A stretch of 15,805 nt of DNA from JAEZFI01 sp044508215 (GTDB lineage Bacteria; Actinomycetota; Acidimicrobiia; Acidimicrobiales; Microtrichaceae). The stretch is taken from contig JBIQID010000066.1 of the NCBI GenBank assembly GCA_044508215.1, positions 1 through 15,805 of the forward strand. The letters are read 5' to 3'. A model generated the notes under the pieces. It saw only the letters and a program-made list of their open reading frames with translations. It ran no database searches and was not told the origin of the DNA. Positions 7,862 through 14,383 of this stretch are shown piece after piece; position 1 is the first letter of the stretch; each line of letters begins with the position of its first letter. Both the position numbers and the translations under genes were made by a program.

Positions 7862-9022
7862 ATGCCGACCGATGTCGTCATCGTCAGCGGCGCTCGCACG
7901 CCGATCGCCACCGCCTACAAGGGCTCCCTGGTGGGGGTCGACGCCTTCGCCCTGGCCGAGACCGCCATCGGCGCAGCGGTGAAGCGCTCGGGGATCCCCG
8001 CCGACCAGTTCGAGGACATCGGCTTCGGCGAGTCGATGCAGGGCGGCGGCAACATCGGCCGCAACGTCGCCGTGCGCCTGGGCCTCACGGACGTCCCGGG
8101 CGTGGCCACGCAGCGCTGGTGCGCCTCGGGGATGGCCGGTGTCCAGTGGATCGCCGCGAACATCGCCGCAGGGATGATCGACGTGGGCATCGCGGGAGGC
8201 ACCGAGTCGATGTCGACCGCGCCGGCGACCTCGAAGCCGGGTCCCGACGGGACGCCCGAGATGTGGTTGTCGCCGGGCAACCCCGACACCCCGGAGGCGC
8301 CTCCGTTCAACATGGCGCTCACCGTGGGCGACAACACCGCTCGCATCGCGGGGGTCACGCGCCAGGAAGCCGACGAGTGGGCGTTCGCCTCGCACACCGC
8401 GGCGGTGCGGGCCATCGACGAGGGCCGCTTCGAGCAGGAGATCGTGCCGGTCGACCTCCCGGGTGGCGGGCAGTTCACCACCGACGAGCACCCGCGGCGC
8501 AACACCTCGCTCGAGAAGCTCGCCTCGCTGCCGCTCCTGAACCCCGACCTCGAGGGCGCGGTCACCACCGCCGGCAACTCGTCGGGCCTGAACGACGCCG
8601 CCGCGGCGCTGACGCTCTGCTCGGCCGACTACGCGGCAGCGCACGGTCTCGCCCCGCTCGCCGTCATCCGCGGGTGGGCCTCTGCCGCCCTCCCGCCCGA
8701 GGAGACGGGCCTGGGCCCGACCAAGGCGCTGCCCCTCGCGCTCGCCAAGGCGGGGATCGCAATCGGCGACCTGCAGGCTGTGGAGATCAACGAGGCGTTC
8801 GCCTCGATGGCGGTCGCGTCGACACGCATCCTCGGCCTCGACCGCTCGATCGTGAACGTGAACGGTTCGGGCTGCTCGTTGGGCCACCCGATCGCGTGCA
8901 CCGGCGCCCGGATGATCCTCACGATGGCGCACGAGCTGATCCGCAGCGACGCCCAGTGGGGCGCCGTGGCGATGTGCGCGGCGGGCGGCATGGGCTCGGC
9001 CACGATCATCGAGCGGGTCTGA
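7862..9022 (+). CDS. Acetyl-CoA acetyltransferase / thiolase family protein
   Basis: Catalyses the CoA-dependent thiolytic cleavage of 3-ketoacyl-CoA, or the reverse condensation. The 386-aa sequence has the thiolase layout: opening VVIVSGARTPIATAYKGSL, the nucleophile in TQRWCASGM (C87), the GGTESMS block, NEAFASMAVAS, GSGCSLGHPIACTGARM (H342) and the C-terminal CAAGGMGSATIIERV (C372). The full Cys-His-Cys catalytic set is present, so it is a competent thiolase rather than an SCP2-type relative. ATG 7862 follows a purine-rich AGAGGGGG SD. It is 3 nt from the downstream SDR gene and therefore in one operon, and a 19-bp palindrome lies just upstream. Chain-length or substrate preference cannot be read from the sequence. 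Confidence 0.94.
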   Translation: MPTDVVIVSGARTPIATAYKGSLVGVDAFALAETAIGAAVKRSGIPADQFEDIGFGESMQGGGNIGRNVAVRLGLTDVPGVATQRWCASGMAGVQWIAANIAAGMIDVGIAGGTESMSTAPATSKPGPDGTPEMWLSPGNPDTPEAPPFNMALTVGDNTARIAGVTRQEADEWAFASHTAAVRAIDEGRFEQEIVPVDLPGGGQFTTDEHPRRNTSLEKLASLPLLNPDLEGAVTTAGNSSGLNDAAAALTLCSADYAAAHGLAPLAVIRGWASAALPPEETGLGPTKALPLALAKAGIAIGDLQAVEINEAFASMAVASTRILGLDRSIVNVNGSGCSLGHPIACTGARMILTMAHELIRSDAQWGAVAMCAAGGMGSATIIERV

Positions 9023-9025
9023 GCC

Positions 9026-9880
9026 ATGGCCACCAGCAACGTCAGCGAAGGCGGCCGCTTCGACGGCAAGGTGGTCTTCGTCTCGGGTGTCGCCCGGGGC
9101 CAGGGCCGCAGCCACGCGGTCCGGTTCGCCTCCGAGGGCGCCACGATCGTCGGCTTCGACCTGTGCCAGGACCTCCCGAACGCGCCGTACCCCATGGCCA
9201 CCGAGGCGGACCTCGCCGAGACCGTCCGCCAGGTGGAGGCCGCAGGCGGCGCGATGCACGCAGCTATGGCGGACGTGCGGGACTACCGGGCGGTGCGCGA
9301 GGTGGCGAAGGCGGGGATCGAGCGCTTCGGGCGCCTCGACGTGATCCTCGCCAACGCCGGCACCTACGCGCCGCTGCCCGTCCAGTTCGTCTCCACCGAC
9401 AGCTGGGCCGAGACGATCGACGTGAACCTCACCGGCGTCTTCCACACGGTGAAGGCCGGCATCCGGCAGATGATCGAGCAGGACGAGGGCGGTTCCGTGG
9501 TGATCACCTCGTCGACCGCCGGCCTGAAGGGCTTCTGGGGTGCGCCCGCCTACAACGCCGCCAAGCACGGCGTCGTGGGCTTCATGCGCTCGCTGGCGCT
9601 CGAGCTGGCCCCCAACCGCATCCGGGTGAACTCGATCCACCCCACCTCGGTGGACACGCCGATGATCAACAACGAGGTCTTCCCCACGTTGGTGCGCAGC
9701 GACCTCGAGCACCCGACCTTCGCGGACGTCGGTGAGTTCCTGCAGGGGATGCAGGCGCTCCCGATCCCCTACGTGGAGCCGGGTGACATCAGCGCCGCGG
9801 TCCTGTGGCTGTGCTCCGACGAGGCCCGCTACATCACCGGGGTGACCCTTCCCGTCGACGGCGGTGCGCTGATCAAGTAG
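9026..9880 (+). CDS. Mycofactocin-coupled SDR family oxidoreductase
   Basis: NAD-dependent alcohol/ketone oxidoreductase of the short-chain dehydrogenase superfamily. The 284-aa sequence has the dinucleotide loop VSGVARGQGRSHAVRFASEG (20-39), D45 after the second strand (NAD preference), ADVRD, LANAG (108-112), N134 in NLTGV, S163 in TSSTAG, Y176 and K180 in YNAAKHG, and the end block ITGVTLPVDGG. The ARGQGRSHA loop, the insertion after the second strand and the IHPTSVDTPMINN segment are typical of the subfamily whose NAD stays bound and is recycled by the redox cofactor mycofactocin. No mft biosynthesis gene lies in the window, so the link is by family resemblance. Start ATG 9026 is 3 nt after the thiolase stop. 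Together they suggest oxidation of an alcohol to an oxo intermediate and thiolytic cleavage; the substrate is unknown. Confidence 0.92.
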   Translation: MATSNVSEGGRFDGKVVFVSGVARGQGRSHAVRFASEGATIVGFDLCQDLPNAPYPMATEADLAETVRQVEAAGGAMHAAMADVRDYRAVREVAKAGIERFGRLDVILANAGTYAPLPVQFVSTDSWAETIDVNLTGVFHTVKAGIRQMIEQDEGGSVVITSSTAGLKGFWGAPAYNAAKHGVVGFMRSLALELAPNRIRVNSIHPTSVDTPMINNEVFPTLVRSDLEHPTFADVGEFLQGMQALPIPYVEPGDISAAVLWLCSDEARYITGVTLPVDGGALIK

Positions 9881-9944
9881 CTGCTGCGCTCGGCCCCCGG
9901 GGCCGCGTGCACCGGAGGGGTCGGCGCGCGCCAAACTCGGAGAG

Positions 9945-10628
9945 ATGGCCGGGACCGACCCTCGACGCGCCCATGGAGGGCCCACGCCCCCCGACCCGCG
10001 CTACGAGCGGCTGGCCCGCGCCGGCCTCGACATCCACAGCGAAGCGAACTTCGTGATGGGGTTCGGGCCGTCCACCGTGCTCGACGCCGGCTGCGGGCGC
10101 GGGCGGGTGTCGATCGAGCTCGCCCGTCGAGGCGTGACCGTCGCCGGCATCGACCGCGACCTCGCCGCCCTGCAGGAGGCGCAACGAGCAGCGCCGCGGA
10201 TCGAGTGGCTGCAGGGCGACATCTGCGACTTCCGCCTGCCAGGGCCCGACGGCGAGCCCCGGAGGTTCGACCTCGTGCTGACGGCCGGCAACGTGATGGT
10301 CTTCCTCGACGACGGCCTGGAAGCGGCGGCGATCACGTGCCTCGCCGAGCACCTCGTGCCCGGCGGCCTCCTCGTCACCGGCTTCCAGCTGCTGCGAGGC
10401 CGGTACGGCTTCGACGAGTACGAGCGCGACTGCGAGAAGGCGGGCCTCGAGCACGTCGCCCGCTACTCCTCGTGGAACCGCGACCGGTTCGGGCCCGGGA
10501 GCGGCTACCTCGTGGCGGTCCACCGGGCACCCGGCGGTGACGACGACGTGGTTGAGACGGATCCCGTCGTCGCTTCGGAGGCCGTGATCACCGAGACCCC
10601 GGCTTCTGTTCCTCCGGCGACGCCGTAG
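9945..10628 (+). CDS. Class I SAM-dependent methyltransferase
   Basis: Rossmann-fold methyltransferase of unknown substrate, 227 aa. Motif I is VLDAGCGRGRVSIELARRG (45-63), the acidic residue after strand 2 is D70 (VAGIDRD), motif II is WLQGDICDF (about 89-96), and motif IV is FDLVLTAGNVMVF (108-120). LVPGGLLVTGFQL follows as the post-I strand/turn. The last 30 residues are a Val/Thr/Pro-rich tail without domain features. ATG 9945 has a purine run (GGAGAG) almost touching it, which is an unusually short SD spacing; no better in-frame start is visible. It lies 64 nt after the SDR and could be a distal gene of that operon, convergent with the hydrolase gene. Substrate class cannot be inferred. 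Confidence 0.88.
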   Translation: MAGTDPRRAHGGPTPPDPRYERLARAGLDIHSEANFVMGFGPSTVLDAGCGRGRVSIELARRGVTVAGIDRDLAALQEAQRAAPRIEWLQGDICDFRLPGPDGEPRRFDLVLTAGNVMVFLDDGLEAAAITCLAEHLVPGGLLVTGFQLLRGRYGFDEYERDCEKAGLEHVARYSSWNRDRFGPGSGYLVAVHRAPGGDDDVVETDPVVASEAVITETPASVPPATP

Positions 10629-10640
10629 GGGACGCCCAGG

Positions 10641-10669
10641 GAGGAGCAGAACGGGTCGGGCAGCTCCTC
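10641..10669. terminator. Weak stem between convergent genes
   Basis: GAGGAGC (10641-10647) pairs with GCTCCTC (10663-10669) over a 15-nt loop, in the 51-bp gap between the convergent methyltransferase and hydrolase genes. It could end transcripts from both sides. No T-run. Confidence 0.3.
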
Positions 10670-10679
10670 GCCGGCGTGG

Positions 10680-11879
10680 TCAGGGGAAGCGGGAGCGGAG
10701 CCACTCCACCATCAGCTCGGCTGCCTCGGTCCGGTGGCCGGCGAGGTAGTGCGGCGCCCCCTTCAGGTGGTGCACCTCGAGGTCGTCCGCTCCTGATGCA
10801 GCGACCATCTCGTCCACCTGGTGGAGGCGGATCTCGGTGTCGCCGGTGGGGTGGACCACCAGGGTGGGGCACGTCACCTTCGGCATGTTCTGGGCGAGCG
10901 ACGCGCCGGAGGAGAGCCCCGACCACGTCGAGAGCCAGCCGCGAGCGGTCATCGTGCGGGCCAGCCCGCCGTAGCCATGGTTCGCCACCAGCGGGTCGCC
11001 GATGGCGAACACCGAACCGAGCGCCCGGTCGTCGGGGTCGATCGACAGGTCGAGGTAGGCCGGGTCGGCGAGCGTCCGGTACACGGTGAGGTACGGCCCG
11101 AAGATGGCGCGGCGGCGCAGCTCGACCCACTCCGCCGTTCCCGGAGCGGCACGATCCATGTCGGCCCGGGCCTCCTGCCTCGCCGCGGTCGCTGCCTTCG
11201 CCACGGCGTCGATCCGGGCGACCCGGTCGCGCTGCGCCTGCCGGTAGCGCTCGACCCATGCCGGGTCGTAGGAGCACTCCTGGGGCCAGGGCCGCCACCC
11301 GTTGTCGGGGTGGTACATGTCCAGCTCGGGGTCGGAGGCGAACGGATCGGACTCGTCGGTCACCGACGGGTCGATCACCTGCAGCATGAACACGCCCTCG
11401 CCGGGGTGCGCTGCCAGGGCGATGAACCCGTCGGCCGCGATGCCCCCGGACGCCTGGGCGAGCGCCATCAACGAGCCGCCGCCGCTGTTGCCCAGGGCCA
11501 CGAGCGCCTCGGCGCCCCGCTGGCGGAGCAGCTCGACGGCCGTGGCGACGTCGGTGACGCAGGCCTCGTGGAGGCAGTCGGTGTCGTTGTTGACGTAGCG
11601 GGTGGAGATGCCGAGCACCCCGTACCCGGCGGCGGCGAGCAGGGGAGCGGCGTAGTGGACACTGAAGTCGCCGCGGGGATGGGCGAGGACCACCCCGGTC
11701 CGCCAGCGGGCGCCGGCGGGCGTCCAGAGGATGCCCCGCACCACCGCGCCGTCAGGGCTGATCGCAGTGACCGGCTCCCGGTCGATCGGCACGCCCGGGT
11801 CGTCGGCCGGGTCGGGCCAGTAGCCCAGCCAGGGGCGGCGTGCCTCCGTCCCCGGCGTCCCGGGGGGCGGCGTCGTCAC
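10680..11879 (-). CDS. Alpha/beta-fold hydrolase
   Basis: Serine hydrolase of unknown substrate, 399 aa. The start is GTG 11879, whose GTGA overlaps the VOC gene stop by four bases, implying translational coupling. A longer frame reaching 12026 is low-complexity Arg/Pro sequence inside the VOC gene and is rejected. Visible features: strand VVLAHPRGDFSVHYAAPLLAAAGYGVLGIS (about 63-92), nucleophile elbow LGNSGGGSLMAL (S132), a roughly 150-residue cap/insert (about 165-320) rich in Trp, Tyr and Asp, then TCPTLVVHPTGDTEIR (D347) and LKGAPHYLAGH (H377). A complete Ser-Asp-His triad is therefore present. The large insert resembles dienelactone-hydrolase or esterase relatives, but I cannot place it in a named family. 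A role in degrading an ester or acyl compound is plausible from its neighbours (inference). Confidence 0.85.
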   Translation of the reverse strand: MTTPPPGTPGTEARRPWLGYWPDPADDPGVPIDREPVTAISPDGAVVRGILWTPAGARWRTGVVLAHPRGDFSVHYAAPLLAAAGYGVLGISTRYVNNDTDCLHEACVTDVATAVELLRQRGAEALVALGNSGGGSLMALAQASGGIAADGFIALAAHPGEGVFMLQVIDPSVTDESDPFASDPELDMYHPDNGWRPWPQECSYDPAWVERYRQAQRDRVARIDAVAKAATAARQEARADMDRAAPGTAEWVELRRRAIFGPYLTVYRTLADPAYLDLSIDPDDRALGSVFAIGDPLVANHGYGGLARTMTARGWLSTWSGLSSGASLAQNMPKVTCPTLVVHPTGDTEIRLHQVDEMVAASGADDLEVHHLKGAPHYLAGHRTEAAELMVEWLRSRFP

Positions 11880-12418
11880 GCGGCCCAGGCCGGGCGGAGC
11901 GACTTGTCGGCCTCGTGGAAGACCGCGTCGGTCGGCGGGTCCTCGAGTGGCGGAGACGGGTCGCCGAGGACGGCCTCGGCATGCGCACGGTCGGCGTCGT
12001 CGAGCGGCCGCGTGTCGAGGCACCACTCGACGAGGGTCGAGTTGACGTCGACCGTGTAGATCGAGCGGCAGAAGCCGTGGTCCACCTCGAAGACGTCGTA
12101 GCCCAGGCCCAGCCAGCGCTTCCGGGCTGCGTCGAGGTGCGCCGGGTCGTGGGCGGTGAAGGCCAGGTGGTTCACCCAGTCGGGCAGGCCGACGGAGCGG
12201 GACAGCCCGGGCTGCACCGGAGGGAACGCATCCACGTGCAGGTCCCAGAAGGCGATCATGTTGCCGTCGCCCGTGTCGTAGAAGACGTGCTTCGCCCAGC
12301 CACCCTCAGGTGTGGGCGCGACCACCGCCTTCACGAGGTCGAAGCCCATGGCCTCGGTGTAGAACGCGTGCGTGGCGGCCAGATCGGCCGTGGCCAGCGC
12401 GATGTGGTGGACTCCCAT
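11876..12418 (-). CDS. VOC family protein (glyoxalase/extradiol dioxygenase fold)
   Basis: Metal-dependent enzyme fold of paired beta-alpha-beta-beta-beta modules, 180 aa. Opening MGVHHIALATADLAATHAFY is the typical VOC first strand with metal ligand H5. The second module begins WVNHLAFTAHD (H84) and ends STLVEWCLD (E131), so the usual His/His/Glu ligand set can be read. MIAFWDLH closes the first module. About 45 C-terminal residues are a Pro/Asp-rich tail. ATG 12418 follows an AGGGGGG SD; the open frame upstream of it is not VOC-like. It overlaps the hydrolase gene by four bases, so the two products probably act together. Candidates include glyoxalase, epimerase or dioxygenase activity; the reaction is not determinable here. 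Confidence 0.88.
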   Translation of the reverse strand: MGVHHIALATADLAATHAFYTEAMGFDLVKAVVAPTPEGGWAKHVFYDTGDGNMIAFWDLHVDAFPPVQPGLSRSVGLPDWVNHLAFTAHDPAHLDAARKRWLGLGYDVFEVDHGFCRSIYTVDVNSTLVEWCLDTRPLDDADRAHAEAVLGDPSPPLEDPPTDAVFHEADKSLRPAWAA

Positions 12419-12445
12419 CCCGACCCCCCTGTTGAAGCTGGTGAC

Positions 12446-12451
12446 ACCGTA
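12446..12451 (-). promoter_or_regulatory. Candidate -10 for VOC-hydrolase pair
   Basis: On the minus strand TACGGT (TANNNT pattern) lies 27 nt before the VOC start, in the 71-nt gap after aat. No clear -35. It would allow the VOC-hydrolase pair to be expressed apart from hbd-aat. Confidence 0.2.
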
Positions 12452-12489
12452 GCCATCGCCACACCGGCGCGACCTCGGCGGGCGGGTCG

Positions 12490-13146
12490 TCAGCGGAAGG
12501 CGGGGGGCGTGGGCTGCTCCACCGCCACCGCGAGCCGCCGGACGTACTCCAGGCGGGGGAGCTCCACCACGCCGAGGGAGGCCAGGTGCGGCGTGCTCCA
12601 CTGCACGTCGAGGAGCGCACCCGGGACCTCGTGGAGCATCTCCACCAGGTGGACCAGCGCCACCTTCGAGGCGTCGACCTCGGTGTGGAACATGGACTCC
12701 CCGGCGAACAGCCCGCCGACGTTCACCCCGTAGAGGCCGCCGACGAGCCGGCCGTCCGGCGTCCACGACTCCACGCTGTGGGCGATGCCCCGCCTGGCGA
12801 GGTCTCGGTAGGCCTCGACGATCTCCGGGGAGATCCAGCCGTGCGGGCGCGGCAGGTCCGCGCAGGCACCGATGACCTCGTCGAACGCGCGGTCCACGGT
12901 GACCTCGTAGCGACGCAACGACCGGCGGAGCGACCGCGAGACGCGCAGGCCGTCGAGCGGGAGGACGCCGCGGGGGTCGGGCGACCACCAGCCCATCCGC
13001 CGACGGCGGATGGGCATGGGGAAGAAGCCGAGTGCGTACGCGGTGACGAGCGTCTCCGGCGCCAGGTCGGCGCCGATCGCTGCCAGGTCGTCCTCACCGA
13101 GCGAGGCCGGATCGGGGAACGACCAGCGGCAGGGGGGCAGCCCCAG
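12490..13146 (-). CDS. aat: Leucyl/phenylalanyl-tRNA--protein transferase, start codon unclear
   Basis: Transfers Leu or Phe from tRNA to N-terminal Arg/Lys of proteins, marking them for ClpS/ClpAP-type degradation (N-end rule). Conserved blocks are MGWWSPDPRGVLPLDGLRVSRSLRR, ACADLPRPHGWISPEIVEAY, LVGGLYGVNVGGLFAGESMFH and VALVHLVEML. The first in-frame ATG (13017) would cut off conserved N-terminal sequence: upstream, the same open frame encodes RWSFPDPASLGEDDLAA and GADLAPETLVTAYALGFFP, which is typical Aat. No ATG, GTG or TTG exists in that frame back to the stop at 13360-13362. The coordinate given uses CTG at 13146, 13 nt after the hbd stop; it is a guess. The product is then about 218 aa, a normal family length. 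It sits downstream of hbd on the same strand. Confidence 0.88.
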   Translation of the reverse strand: MGLPPCRWSFPDPASLGEDDLAAIGADLAPETLVTAYALGFFPMPIRRRRMGWWSPDPRGVLPLDGLRVSRSLRRSLRRYEVTVDRAFDEVIGACADLPRPHGWISPEIVEAYRDLARRGIAHSVESWTPDGRLVGGLYGVNVGGLFAGESMFHTEVDASKVALVHLVEMLHEVPGALLDVQWSTPHLASLGVVELPRLEYVRRLAVAVEQPTPPAFR

Positions 13147-13159
13147 CCGCTCGGTGACG

Positions 13160-14011
13160 TCAGCGGCTGTAGTCGTAGAAGCCCTTCCCGGACTTCCGGC
13201 CGAGCTGACCGGCCGTGACCATCCGGCGGAGCAGCGGGACCGCCGCGTAGTTCGGGTCGCGGAACTCCTCGTACAGGGCGTCGAGGATCGCGAGCGACGT
13301 GTCGAGGCCCACGAGGTCGAGGAGGGCGAGCGGGCCCATCGGGAAGTTGCAGCCGCCCTTCATCGCGGCGTCGATGTCGTCGCGGCTGGCGGTGCCGTTC
13401 TCCATCATCCGCACCGCGTTGTTCAGGTACGGGAACAGGAGGGCGTTCACGATGAACCCGGCGCGGTCCTGCACCTCGACGGGGCCCTTGCCGCACTTCT
13501 CGGCGAACTCGCGCACCGCCGTGATCGTCTCGTCGGACGCCGTGAGGGGCCGCACGATCTCCACGAGGCTCATCGCCGGGGCCGGGTTGAAGAAGTGGAC
13601 GCCACACACCTTGTCGGCGCGGTTCGTCTCGACGGCCATCTCGATCACCGGGAGCGTGGACGTGTTGGTGGCGATGATCGCCCCGTCGCCCAGGATCCCG
13701 TCGAGCTCGGCGAAGAGGCCCTTCTTCACGTCGAGGTCCTCGACGACCGACTCGATGACCAGGTCGCAGCCGGAGAGGTCGGACAGCTGGGAGGTGGCCG
13801 ACACCCGGGCCAGCACCTCGTCGCGGGCCGACTCCTCGAGCCGGCCCTTCTCGACCTGCTTCGCGAGCGACTTCTCGAGGGAGGCGACCATCGCGTCCGC
13901 CGTCTCCTGCTTGCGGGAGCGCAGCACGACCTCGTACCCGGCCTTGGCGGCGACCTCCGCGATGCCCGAGCCCATGATCCCCGAACCGACGATGCCAACC
14001 TTCTTGATCAT
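13160..14011 (-). CDS. 3-hydroxybutyryl-CoA (3-hydroxyacyl-CoA) dehydrogenase
   Basis: NAD-dependent oxidation of L-3-hydroxyacyl-CoA to 3-ketoacyl-CoA, the step before thiolase in beta-oxidation, or the reverse in synthesis. The 283-aa length equals stand-alone HBDH enzymes. N-terminal Rossmann domain: VGIVGSGIMGSGIAEVAAKAG (5-25), VIESVVEDLDVKK, ATNTSTL (S118), then the catalytic HFFNPAP (H139) with E151 in LVEIVRP. C-terminal domain: DRAGFIVNALLFPYLNNA (N189), GPLALLDLVGLD and GRKSGKGFYDYSR, the family ending. All catalytic residues are present. No SD precedes ATG 14011, but a -10-like TAACTT lies exactly where a leaderless transcript would need it. The upstream promoter region consists of a 75-bp tandem repeat. 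It likely supplies ketoacyl-CoA to a thiolase such as the one at 7862 (inference). Confidence 0.94.
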   Translation of the reverse strand: MIKKVGIVGSGIMGSGIAEVAAKAGYEVVLRSRKQETADAMVASLEKSLAKQVEKGRLEESARDEVLARVSATSQLSDLSGCDLVIESVVEDLDVKKGLFAELDGILGDGAIIATNTSTLPVIEMAVETNRADKVCGVHFFNPAPAMSLVEIVRPLTASDETITAVREFAEKCGKGPVEVQDRAGFIVNALLFPYLNNAVRMMENGTASRDDIDAAMKGGCNFPMGPLALLDLVGLDTSLAILDALYEEFRDPNYAAVPLLRRMVTAGQLGRKSGKGFYDYSR

Positions 14012-14017
14012 TTCGAC

Positions 14018-14023
14018 AAGTTA
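14018..14023 (-). promoter_or_regulatory. Candidate -10 for leaderless hbd transcript
   Basis: Minus-strand TAACTT ends six bases before the hbd ATG, so transcription would start on or next to the A of the start codon, and no SD is present. Leaderless genes are common in actinobacteria. The spacer and any -35 would lie in the tandem repeat starting at 14024. Confidence 0.4.
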
Positions 14024-14173
14024 CCCGCCGGTAGCGGAGGCGAAGAAGCCGAGCGTGCGAGGCGAGCCTGAGCGGAGCTGGCCGGCGCATCGAGGGGGCC
14101 CGCCGGTAGCGGAGGCGAAGAAGCCGAGCGTGCGAGGCGAGCCTGAGCGGAGCTGGCCGGCGCATCGAGGGGG
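14024..14173. repeat. 75-bp tandem direct repeat, two identical copies
   Basis: Copy 1 is 14024-14098 and copy 2 is 14099-14173, identical base for base. A third begins at 14175 (CCCGCCGGT) and diverges after nine bases, with one extra G before it. Each unit starts CCCGCCGGTAGCGGAGGCG and ends GCATCGAGGGGG. The unit length is 25 codons, so it reads through in several frames, but no protein of known type is encoded. It fills the region upstream of hbd and of the S51 peptidase gene. Confidence 0.9.
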
Positions 14174-14228
14174 GCCCGCCGGTCGGGACTCGCTGCGGGC
14201 GCATGGCAGGATCGGGGGATGGACGGGA
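14174..14228 (+). repeat. 55-bp sequence duplicated across the gap, left copy
   Basis: These 55 bases abut the N run and are identical to 14329-14383 on its other side. Probably one true sequence represented twice at two contig ends. It contains an apparent start of the S51 peptidase gene (GGGGGATGGACGGGA). Confidence 0.9.
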
Positions 14229-14328
14229 NNNNNNNNNNNNNNNNNNNNNNNNNNNNNNNNNNNNNNNNNNNNNNNNNNNNNNNNNNNNNNNNNNNNNNNN
14301 NNNNNNNNNNNNNNNNNNNNNNNNNNNN
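14229..14328. other. Scaffold gap of 100 N
   Basis: Exactly 100 unknown bases, the customary placeholder for a gap of unknown size. Reading frames that cross it are not meaningful. Confidence 0.99.
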
Positions 14329-14383
14329 GCCCGCCGGTCGGGACTCGCTGCGGGCGCATGGCAGGATCGGGGGATGGACGGGA
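14329..14383 (+). repeat. 55-bp sequence duplicated across the gap, right copy
   Basis: Identical to 14174-14228. It continues into the intact S51 peptidase gene, so this copy is the functional one. Confidence 0.9.

Noticed and set aside
5682..9985. Very long antisense open frames (528 aa at 5682-7268 and 755 aa at 7718-9985)
   Set aside because: They lie opposite dnaB and thiolase-SDR, whose proteins are unmistakable. The antisense products are low-complexity Arg/Gly/Val/His sequences produced by high GC.
11880..12026. N-terminal extension of the alpha/beta hydrolase to 12026
   Set aside because: The extra sequence is Arg/Pro-rich and lies in another frame of the VOC gene; GTG 11879 overlapping the VOC stop is a typical coupled start.
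13155..13162. TGACGTCA palindrome at the hbd/aat junction
   Set aside because: An 8-bp palindrome overlapping a stop codon is expected by chance and has no partner sites.
14024..14183. CRISPR array
   Set aside because: The repeats are 75 bp and directly adjacent with no spacers, and no cas genes are present.
14203..14373. Longer S51 protein starting before the gap (MAGSGDGR...)
   Set aside because: It reads through unknown bases; the family N-terminus begins at MDGTLALVGG (14374).
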